The notes under the pieces were generated by a model. That model was not told the origin of the DNA. It worked only from the letters and a program-made list of their open reading frames with translations, and did no database searches. The position numbers were made by a program, and so were the translations under genes. 64,000 nucleotides of DNA from Echria macrotheca (lineage: Eukaryota > Ascomycota > Sordariomycetes > Sordariales > Schizotheciaceae): NCBI GenBank assembly GCA_030411725.1, contig MU839827.1, positions 3,045,027 to 3,109,026 on the forward strand, given 5' to 3'. Shown here piece after piece: positions 1-7,889 of the stretch; the stretch's first letter is position 1; each line of letters begins with the position of its first letter.

Positions 1-39
1 GCCCTGAAACCCCAGACACAAACCCCCGGTCCAAACTTG

Positions 40-48
40 ATCTGATAA
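40..48 (+). promoter_or_regulatory. GATA-type iron regulator site (SreA/Fep1/Urbs1 class)
   Basis: The sequence ATCTGATAA matches exactly the extended GATA consensus ATCWGATAA bound by fungal iron-responsive GATA repressors (SreA, SRE, Fep1, Urbs1). It lies about 440 bp upstream of the FTR1 start codon. The match is seen directly; repression under iron-replete conditions is inferred from the known biology of this regulator family. Confidence 0.6.
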
Positions 49-286
49 GCAGGGGGTCGGCGAGGGCATGTGTCTGTCGAGTTTCGCCCTCGGAAGCTGC
101 ACCTCTCGTGCGAGTCGCTCTCCGGTTTGCGCCGGTTTGTTCCTTTACCATCCAGCCGAGGCAAGCGCCGCGCTCAATCCCCTCTCGTGCAGCAGCCGCC
201 CTCCGTCGATTGGCCATTGAGCCGGAATCGGCTGATGTTGTGCTCAGATCCCCCCACAACCCTGCATTCCCATTATCTGATGGTTT

Positions 287-295
287 TTATCAGAT
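287..295 (-). promoter_or_regulatory. Second GATA-type iron regulator site
   Basis: TTATCAGAT is the reverse complement of ATCTGATAA, so this is a second exact ATCWGATAA match about 195 bp upstream of the FTR1 ATG. A further plain GATAA follows at 301-305, and an ATTGG (CCAAT box, minus strand) lies at 209-213. Two full-length matches within 260 bp, both in front of an iron permease, are unlikely to be coincidental. Confidence 0.6.
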
Positions 296-490
296 CGTCC
301 GATAATCGCTCGCCGCCGTCTCGCTTTTGCTTTCCTAGTCTCTTCAGCTAGCTGCAGATGGCTGGCTGAAACAGGACCGTCGACTTTCTCCTCCATTGCC
401 CTCCCGGAGTGACCCAGCTAGGGCTTCCTCGTTTCTTTATTGTTCTTCTCCGTCACCGTAGCCTAGCCCACCACCAGCCCCTATCCCAGC

Positions 491-1681
491 ATGGCGGACA
501 GCGACGTCTTCTCGGTGCCCGTCTTCCTCGTCGTCTTCCGCGAGAGCCTCGAAACGGTCATCATCGTCTCGGTCCTGCTCGCCTTCCTCAAGCAGACGCT
601 CGACGGCCCCAACGGAGACAAGCATGTCTACAAGAAGCTCGTCCGCCAGGTCTGGCTCGGCACCGCCCTCGGCTTTTTCCTATGTCTCGCCGTCGGCGGA
701 GGAATCATTGGCGCTTTTTACAAAATTGGTGTCAACAAGTGGGAGGGGTCGGAGAACAACTACGAGGGCGCCTTTTGTCTGATCGCCTCCGTCATTATCA
801 CCATTGTCGGCGTCGCCCTGCTCCGCATCGGCAAGCTGCAGGAGAAGTGGCGTGTCAAGCTCGCCGCCAGCCTCGAGGAGCCCATTGTCAAGGCCGCCCA
901 CAAGGAGGGCAAGTGGGCCGGTTTCAAGCGCTTCTTTGAGAAGTATGCCATGTTTATGCTGCCGTTCGTCACGGTGCTACGCGAAGGCATCGAAGCAATC
1001 GTCTTCGTCGCCGGTGTGTCGTTCCAGGCTCCGGCCAAGTCGGTGCCGCTTCCCGTTGTCATTGGGCTGCTAGTCGGTGCTCTTATTGGCTACCTATTGT
1101 ACAAGTGAGTTCCGGTCCTAGGCTGTCTTCGTTATTTGGTTGCTAATGGCCCAAGGGGTGGCTCGACGGCGAGGCTGCAAGTCTTTCTGGTTATTTCGAC
1201 TTGTTTGTTGTACCTTGTAGCTGCCGGACTCTTTTCACGGGCCGTGTGGGCGTTTGAGGCGCAAAAGTGGTCGACTGCCATCGGAGGCGACGCTGCCGAG
1301 CTCGGCGTCGGTCCCGGGTCATACGACATCTCCAAGTCGGTATGGCACGTTAATGTAGGCTCCAACGTTCGCCGACGACACGGACACTGCTGACATTGCG
1401 AACAGTGCTGCAGCCCTGAATTCAACGGCGGTAGCGGATGGGGTTTCTTCAATGCTTTGTTGGGGTGGACGAACTCGGCCACGTACGGGTCGGTCATTTC
1501 CTATAACGTGTACTGGATCTTTGTCATTCTCGGCTTCATGGCCATGCGGTATAACGAGGTGAAGGGACACTGGCCGCTGATGAAGCCCAAGGCCAACCCG
1601 GCCACGTCCTCGGGGAAGGACTCTGGCAGTGATGTGACGACGCCAGCTAAGGGCGGCGTGGTGACCGTTGTACGGGGATAG
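491..1681 (+). CDS. FTR1: High-affinity iron permease FTR1
   Basis: Plasma-membrane iron permease of the reductive iron uptake system. It normally works in a complex with a Fet3-type multicopper ferroxidase that passes Fe(III) to it. Exons are 491-1104, 1156-1354 and 1406-1681 (introns of 51 nt each), giving 362 aa, near the usual FTR1 length. The two iron-binding REXXE motifs are visible: R17-E-S-L-E21 in the first membrane segment and R164-E-G-I-E168 in a later one. Multiple hydrophobic helices and a short polar C-terminal tail fit the family. The ATG at 491 opens directly into the conserved VPVFLVVFRE segment. Two iron-GATA sites upstream suggest repression by iron. The partner ferroxidase gene is often divergently paired with FTR1 but would lie left of the window, so it cannot be checked here. 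Confidence 0.96.
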
Positions 1682-1851
1682 GGGGGAAGTCATAACCATC
1701 CTGCAGGGCGAATAATCATTGGATACGGTGTATGGTCCAGCCAATAGCATTTTCATGTATAACCCGGGGTATTGATACCCAGGTGTTTCTCTTCGTGCAC
1801 GACTAAACCGTAGTCCCCAGTACTTGGGCAAAGTTCCCAGGGAAAGCAGTC
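1682..1851. other. FTR1 3' flank
   Basis: Short 3' flank between the FTR1 stop codon and the 5S rRNA gene, presumably 3' UTR and 5S upstream sequence. No other feature is seen. Confidence 0.5.
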
Positions 1852-1970
1852 ACATACGACCATACCCACTGGAGAACTCGGGATCCCGTCCGCTCTCCCA
1901 TAGATAAGCCAGTGAGGGCCATACTAGTAGTTGGGTCGGTGACGACCAGCGAATCCATGGTGTTGTATGT
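1852..1970 (+). rRNA. 5S ribosomal RNA (dispersed single copy)
   Basis: A 119-nt segment begins with ACATACGACCATA, the typical 5' end of filamentous-fungal 5S rRNA. It contains the diagnostic internal stretches TCCCGTCCGCTC and ATAAGCCAGTGAGGG and the internal control region with GGTCGGTGACGACC. It ends with GTTGTATGT, which pairs with the 5' end to close helix I. A T-run follows immediately (from 1970) and serves as the Pol III terminator. In Neurospora and related fungi, 5S genes are dispersed singly between protein genes rather than in the rDNA repeat, which agrees with this setting. Whether it is expressed cannot be told from sequence, but no obvious helix-breaking damage is seen. Confidence 0.93.
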
Positions 1971-2895
1971 TTTTTGTGCCGGCGGTTCTTTTTGCTGGCA
2001 GACCAACCACTCCACTCGGAGTGGGAAGGTATACCCGCCACTCCACAACTGGGAATTTATTTTGCATATCGGTCTTAATCTTGATCAGAACGCAAGATGT
2101 ATGTCTGGACCAAGTTCTTTTTGAGTTTCCGAGGCCGGATTTCTGTTTCGTTCCTTGTGGAAGACGGAAGATAGGCAGTGAGGGAGCTATGGCAGCTATG
2201 GCCTGTGTCGGGTACAAGGCAGTAAATGAACCGGATATCCTCCCCATTAGATTTAGATTCAAATCCCGCAAGCCATATTCCATCATTCGTCCAGAGATGA
2301 AGTTGGCCGAGCCGCACCAAGAGGAATATAAGTCGTCGTGGGGGCTAGAAGAAGCGGTTCTGAACTCGACCGCTTCGTCTTGCCAGATTCGTGGATGGTA
2401 CGGGATCATGATAACCATGATAGCCTCTAACAGCTCTGCCCACTACACACTTGGACTATATGGGCGGCTGGAAAGCAATACCAGGCGGTTAGGGTGTGGC
2501 CTGAATAAAGTTGTCGACTTTCGGGGGACGGAAGCTCACTGGGGTAGAGTTTTGGAAGCGCGGGCCTGGCTTCTTGAGCTCCAACACGGAACTGAATAAG
2601 GTACCATGAGGCCTTTGGCAGGGGACTTTACACATTGCCATGAGATAGGGTGTGCTGTAGAATTTTCAGGAAATCGTGACAAAGTAGCCTTCTGGCATAA
2701 ACTGCATCTCGGCCGCATCAAGAGCCAGGCAGGGGACACGGAAAGAGACAGACATTTATCGAAATGAACCAGCTTCGCTTCTTTTTTACTACAGGCCTTT
2801 TCTAATGCATTCTATCCCTACATATCTTGTGGGTACCCCTGCCTTTGCATGTTGCGAATCATTCGGATTGGAGTCCCAGGACCGGTCCAAGAGTA
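1971..2895. other. Intergenic, no supported gene
   Basis: Between the 5S gene and the BTB gene, more A/T-rich than the coding regions. One 210-codon open frame (1967-2599, plus) begins inside the 5S gene and has no recognisable domain or codon bias, so I do not call it. The part next to 2896 is probably 3' UTR of the BTB gene. Confidence 0.5.
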
Positions 2896-4230
2896 TCACG
2901 GCTCGGGTGTCCAGTCCCACTCATTGGCTGTGAACATACTTTTCATAAGTTGCTCGGACCCATGAAGCCCATTAACAAAGTGATCCATAGTTAGGTGGAG
3001 GTCGAACCGGAATGTGTATACTTTATGCCCAGCGTCACTGCTGAACCACGATGCCGAAGCTCGGTCCGTCTTCCAGCCATCCCAGTCAATAGGTATGCTT
3101 TTGGAGGCAAGCGCAAACCCCATGCAATCCAGTATCCGCTGCATTCGACGACGCGGCCCGCATGACTTGTGGGAGTCGTCGATCTGGTACCCGGGCATCT
3201 CTCGGAGTATTGAGAGAATGCGATTAGGTTGAACGCTCGCGCATGCAGCGATGGCGTTGGGAAGGTGACCTGCGCCGTTCGGTGAGAAGTCGACCAAGGA
3301 GACGAGCCAACGTCTTGTGAGGAACTTGACCATTTCACCCAGATGAAAGGAGTCGCAACTCGCGCTGCCAAGCGGGCACTGCCGCTGACGAGACAAATAG
3401 AGACCGAGGAAGTGTCTCGGTATCGAGGCAAGTGTCGCCATGATACATTCTCGGCGTCGCTGGAGTTCATCTTCGAGGCCGTCCGGCAAGTCCCACCAAG
3501 GCCCCCACAAACTGGCATCGTCCTCTTGAAGACCGGCACCGTCCTCTTGATGACCGGCCTCTTCCTCCTGAAGAAGCCACAGCCTCGAGCCGCACCTGAT
3601 TAGGGCTTGGGTATAGACGTACATTTCCCTCGGAAGGTTGAAGATCCAGGACACAAGGATACTCTGTCGGATCTCCTCTTCCTCCAGTAATCCGAGCTTG
3701 GAGTCGATCCCTGGGGCATAGTTTGGTGGGGGCGATTGGAGCCATGTGGTCCGTTTGGAATTACCCACAACCGACGCCCAGGTTCGCGAGACAGCATCGG
3801 CACAGTTAAAGCGGTCGGCAATCACGGCCAAGGCGGCGAGATAGCGTATTTTAACGACCGAAGTGACCGCTTGTCCATGCACAATCCGAAGCAGGTCCGG
3901 AAACGCGGCGAAGAGGTAGGTAGATGGGACCCGACTCCCGACGTCATCTTGTTCGATTTCGATATGTGGCAGGCTATCTGCAGGTGCTTCCGAAGGCTTC
4001 ACGCCCTGGATCGCGAGTCGGGCAAGGCCCTCCTCGACCGATTTGGCCTCGGAAAAGCCGGAGCCAAGAAGAGCTCTGAAATATCTGGAGGATTTCTTCA
4101 AATCGGACGATTCCACTCGATAGCCCCGCCGGCCGTTGGAATATTTGACATCGAGCACAACATCGCCTGTGGGAGCTATGTCTTCAATGGGAAACTCGGG
4201 TGGCGTAGTCATGATCCCGTCATCAGACAT
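2896..4230 (-). CDS. BTB/POZ domain protein, unknown function
   Basis: Single-exon gene of 444 aa starting at the ATG on the minus strand at 4230. The N-terminal part (about residues 20-150) resembles the fungal BTB/POZ domain: a DVVLDV strand, a LKKSSRYFRALLGSGFSE segment in the position of the usual 'S.VF..ML...F.E' helix, and a later LAALAVIADRFNCADAV helix typical of the domain's end. The remainder has no motif I recognise; it contains a short acidic repetitive stretch (LLQEEEAGHQEDG / GLQEDD) in the middle. BTB proteins of this type are a large, fast-evolving family in Sordariomycetes, and some act as Cul3 adaptors; the role here is unknown. The 3' end faces FTR1 and the 5S gene. Confidence 0.82.
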   Translation of the reverse strand: MSDDGIMTTPPEFPIEDIAPTGDVVLDVKYSNGRRGYRVESSDLKKSSRYFRALLGSGFSEAKSVEEGLARLAIQGVKPSEAPADSLPHIEIEQDDVGSRVPSTYLFAAFPDLLRIVHGQAVTSVVKIRYLAALAVIADRFNCADAVSRTWASVVGNSKRTTWLQSPPPNYAPGIDSKLGLLEEEEIRQSILVSWIFNLPREMYVYTQALIRCGSRLWLLQEEEAGHQEDGAGLQEDDASLWGPWWDLPDGLEDELQRRRECIMATLASIPRHFLGLYLSRQRQCPLGSASCDSFHLGEMVKFLTRRWLVSLVDFSPNGAGHLPNAIAACASVQPNRILSILREMPGYQIDDSHKSCGPRRRMQRILDCMGFALASKSIPIDWDGWKTDRASASWFSSDAGHKVYTFRFDLHLTMDHFVNGLHGSEQLMKSMFTANEWDWTPEP

Positions 4231-5542
4231 TTTCCTGGTGCCGGCTGCAACGACTACTTCTCGCGGTAAAAAGAGGGCGTTGAGGGGATCTAAACCGGTT
4301 CGTTGTCGCTCGCTGCTATAGTGATATGCGCCGTCTTTGCTCGTCTGTTTAGTCTTCGATAATATTGGAGTAGAACAATAAGTTGCAAGACAAGGAATAT
4401 TTACTCTTGGAAAGGCGGAGTGGCGATTGAGTTGTAAGGTGTGTTAGGCTGGGAAGGAGCACCCCCGTCAGATAGCCCAGTCTCTCAGGTAATGTTGATG
4501 GCAACGGCGATGGCGATGGCGGTTGGAGTGACCTGGGTGGACTCGGGAGTGGTTACGCGGTTCCAAGCAAAGCGGGTCAGATACGGCCGATCTCATGGAG
4601 GACACGGTTGGATTAACAGCCCGAAGCCGCGCAAAGTATAAATATGTTTACATGTGCAAAGAGTTTCTTACAATCGACCTCTGCTGACGATTAAGCTAAG
4701 GAATGACGTTGGTTTGGTCCCGCAGCACGCAGCGGACAGGGGTGCGCTGCGGTGGGTTAGGTTTGCACTTTGCAGTTTGCATTGACCAGGTCGTGTGGTC
4801 TCAACAATTCATTCTTGAGCCATTTGCTACCCCTCCTACCTATCGCAGTGACAATGTGTCGTGGCAGTTGAAGCCAAGAAGCTGCTTGACAAGCTTCAAT
4901 CCTGTGTGTCACACCGTAGCCTATCAAGGCCGATAGCCCCCATCTTTGAGGTCCTTGCCGACAAATGGGTCGGCGTGGGAAAGCGTTGAACTTCGTTGAA
5001 TTTCTTCTTGACAGGCAGAGAACCCACTTCACCTAAGGCGACGTGCTTGGATGACCGTCAATCCGCCCCTCAACCTACAAAACCGAAAACAAAGAGACGA
5101 CCCGCCCCTGAAAGTCGATTTTTAGGTCCAATTTCGGCCGATCAACGGGAGTGGTTGTGTAACGCGGCAGCAACTCTCGGAAATCGACCATCATTGGAGA
5201 ACTGGCCGCCGCCCCCAACATCGCCGTCCGGCGACGTCAGCCCCTTCAGCTTGTGCGACCCGTCGCGCTCCCTTTCTTCTTGCACCCTATGGCTGCGGCC
5301 AGCGCCGTCTTTTCTCTTGTCCGCGACCCCGTAACGGCTGCAAAACCGCATTGCCCAGTCCGCTGCGGCTTCAATAGTGCCACTTCGCCTTGGCAATGGG
5401 ACCGTTCCGCCGGTCACTGACGTCCGGCCCAACGATTGTTTGGGGCTCCGGATCTCCTAACCACGATCCAACAAACCTCCTACATGCTTTTATCGGCTAC
5501 GTCGCCGCCTTTATCCATGGCCACCATCATCACCGCGTTCGA
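4231..5542. other. Intergenic, divergent promoter region of BTB and PP2C genes
   Basis: About 1.3 kb between two divergently transcribed genes. I see no further gene. There is a short run of GGCGATGGCGAT-type triplets near 4505. An in-frame ATG at 5396 could extend the PP2C protein by 49 residues. Confidence 0.5.
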
Positions 5543-7195
5543 ATGTCCGGTCTCCGTCCTCTTCGGTCCGTCGCCGGGCGACGAGTTGCCCGCGTCGACT
5601 GCCCCAACCGATGGATGTCCCGACGCACCTTCAACACCTACTTCGTAACCCACCTGCCTTCGTCGTCGCTCCATCCCGACTCTCGATCGTCGACTGGCCC
5701 CGGTCACAAGCTTCCGCGTGCGGCTTCGATGCCACACACCCCCGGACCAGCCGCTTTCCCCGCCGTCTCCCCGCCAAACATGCCCAGTCGCGACCTGACG
5801 GTCGTTCGCATACCCCTCCGAAGCGCCAAGCATCACTACGGCGTGGCCAATTCTCGGGGCCAGCGCGTATACAACGAGGATACGTATCAGGCCGGCACCA
5901 TCTCGATGCCGGCCTTTGCGAGGCGTGCGCCCATGAGTCTGGTCCGGAACCCGGTGACGAAACCGGCGGGTGAAGGCACAAGCGCAGATAGCGCGTTCGG
6001 AGACCCCCAAATCTTTTACTTTGGCGTCTTTGACGGTCACGGCGGCAATGAGTGTAGCGAATTTCTGCGCGACGAACTCCATGGCTATATTGAAGAGGCG
6101 GCAACCGAGTTCCACCTCGAGAGCAGTTTGAAGAAGAAAACATCCTCGAGCCAGGACGACCCGCCCTCCCCGGCTAGCCGTCCCAAGGCCGATGGAACAG
6201 CAGGAGGGGAGATCGGTGACTCGAAGGCGGTCCAGCTGGAATCCGAGCTGCTGCAGGAGTATCGTCGTACCGTGGGAGGGTACTTCCGGCGGTTCAACCC
6301 GGACTACTTCAGCGTTCCGCCACAGCGGTCCTCAACCTCGGATGCGGAGGTCTCTCAGGCACCACTGCCGCCTGTTACGGTGGAATCGGTATTGACCTAC
6401 GCCTTTCTCCGTGCCGATCTCGACTTCGTCACCGCCCAGGCGCGAAAACCAGACCCGGATGACCCTTATGTCTCGGACATTCCACTCAATAGGGACGAGA
6501 TACTCGGCAGCCCGCATCTCCCGCCGTCCGGGCACGGCATAGGCGGGCCTGTGCGCTTTAAGGGGGGCTCCACGGCCTCGGTCGCCCTGATTTCGACCCC
6601 TACGCCCGCGCCCTTCTGGCATCCCGCCTCGCACAGCACCATTGTCGTCGCCCACGTCGGCGACACGCGCATCCTGCTCTGCGAGACGGCGACGGGCCGC
6701 CCACGCCCCCTGACGAGCGACCACCACCCGTCGTCGCCGGCCGAGTCGCGCCGCCTCCGCCGCTTCGCCGAGTCGCTTATTACCGACTCGTTCGGCGAGG
6801 AGCGCATCCAGGGCCTCGCCAACAGCCGAGCGTTTGGCGATATGCAGAGCAAGCGCATCGGCGTGTCGGCCGAGCCCGACATTACGCGGGTCGATATGGG
6901 TCCTGCCGAGTTTTCTTTCCTCGTGCTGGCGAGCGACGGCGTCACGGGCACTATCAGCGACCAGGAGATTGTCGACGTCATCAAGGAGGCGCGCACGCCC
7001 GAGGAGGGCGCGAGGCAGGTGGTCGAGTATGCGACGGAGATCTCGGCCGACGGGGACAATGCGACGTGTTTGGTGGTCAGGCTTGGGGGGTGGGAGCGGC
7101 GGAGTGAGGGCGGTGTGGGCAGCTTGGGGACTAAGGAGGTCCGAGATGCGAGGCGGGCCGAGGCCTTGGATCCGAGGAGACGGGGGAGGAGGTAG
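5543..7195 (+). CDS. PP2C-type protein serine/threonine phosphatase, probably mitochondrial (PTC6-like)
   Basis: Metal-dependent (Mg/Mn) Ser/Thr phosphatase. PP2C motifs are visible in order: RGQRVYNEDTY (metal ligand Asp113), FGVFDGHGG (Asp164), FKGGSTASVALI, VVAHVGDTRILL, LTSDHHPSSPAE, LANSRAFGD, LASDGVTGT (Asp465) and GDNATCLVV (Asp505); all metal-binding aspartates are present. I place the start at the ATG at 5543 because the next 40 residues (MSGLRPLRSVAGRR..., RRTFNTYF) look like an arginine-rich mitochondrial presequence; an in-frame ATG at 5396 would add 49 residues of unlikely composition. The result is 550 aa in one exon. The N-terminal arrangement resembles yeast Ptc6, a mitochondrial PP2C linked to mitophagy and pyruvate dehydrogenase control, but that orthology is inferred. 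A Ser/Pro-rich insert follows the DGHGG motif. Confidence 0.9.
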   Translation: MSGLRPLRSVAGRRVARVDCPNRWMSRRTFNTYFVTHLPSSSLHPDSRSSTGPGHKLPRAASMPHTPGPAAFPAVSPPNMPSRDLTVVRIPLRSAKHHYGVANSRGQRVYNEDTYQAGTISMPAFARRAPMSLVRNPVTKPAGEGTSADSAFGDPQIFYFGVFDGHGGNECSEFLRDELHGYIEEAATEFHLESSLKKKTSSSQDDPPSPASRPKADGTAGGEIGDSKAVQLESELLQEYRRTVGGYFRRFNPDYFSVPPQRSSTSDAEVSQAPLPPVTVESVLTYAFLRADLDFVTAQARKPDPDDPYVSDIPLNRDEILGSPHLPPSGHGIGGPVRFKGGSTASVALISTPTPAPFWHPASHSTIVVAHVGDTRILLCETATGRPRPLTSDHHPSSPAESRRLRRFAESLITDSFGEERIQGLANSRAFGDMQSKRIGVSAEPDITRVDMGPAEFSFLVLASDGVTGTISDQEIVDVIKEARTPEEGARQVVEYATEISADGDNATCLVVRLGGWERRSEGGVGSLGTKEVRDARRAEALDPRRRGRR

Positions 7196-7889
7196 GTGAT
7201 TTTTTTAAGTGGGCATTGCATTGCGTTGCATAGACTGGGTATGGTGGGATGGGACTGGACTGGATAGTGATTAGGGCGGAACGGCACATGCTGTTTTTTT
7301 ACCAAGTTTACGAGCTCAGACTCAGACTCAGACTAGAAATCAGAGAGAGGGGCATGCACGGCATGGGGAGCGACGGGAAACAGAAGAGAAGAGAATGGGG
7401 AAGTAGGTAGACAGACGGCATCATTGCATGGGCTGGCGTTTGATTGGGGAACCGAAGGTCCGGACCTAAGGGGACCTAAGGGTAATTAATACACGAGTAC
7501 GCTTATCGAACCTACCTACCTACCTTGTTCTTCTTCGGTCGAATATCGGAATAAGAAGAGCACGAAATAATGTCTTGTCCAGATGGAGATGAATGAAACA
7601 CGGTTTAGCCACATTACGAACACAACCCTTCACTTGTGAAGAGAAAGCTGAAGAAATCAGTTCATGGCATCTGAGCATTGAGCATTGTGGTATACGACGT
7701 TCATCAAAAATCAACAGCATTTTTCCTCCGTCCCCAGTGTCCCCAACCCACCACCCACCCCTTCATTCCTAAGCTCAAATTCGCCGTGCGACGCCTTTCC
7801 AACCACCACCCCCCGCCCCCGCCCGGGACCAAGTTCATCTCCTTTCCCCACAGGCAGCCTTGAGAGAGAGAGGAATAGAGAGAGTAAAC
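7196..7889. other. Intergenic between convergent PP2C and het-c genes
   Basis: Convergent 3' ends, no gene seen. It contains a short CAGACT tandem run near 7315-7336 and the ACCTACCT motif common in Sordariomycete intergenic DNA near 7510. Confidence 0.5.

Noticed and set aside
1967..2599. 210-codon frame downstream of FTR1
   Set aside because: Begins inside the 5S rRNA gene, no codon bias, no domain.
6466..7305. 279-codon open frame antisense to the PP2C gene
   Set aside because: Overlaps the conserved catalytic motifs of the PP2C gene on the other strand; no domain of its own.
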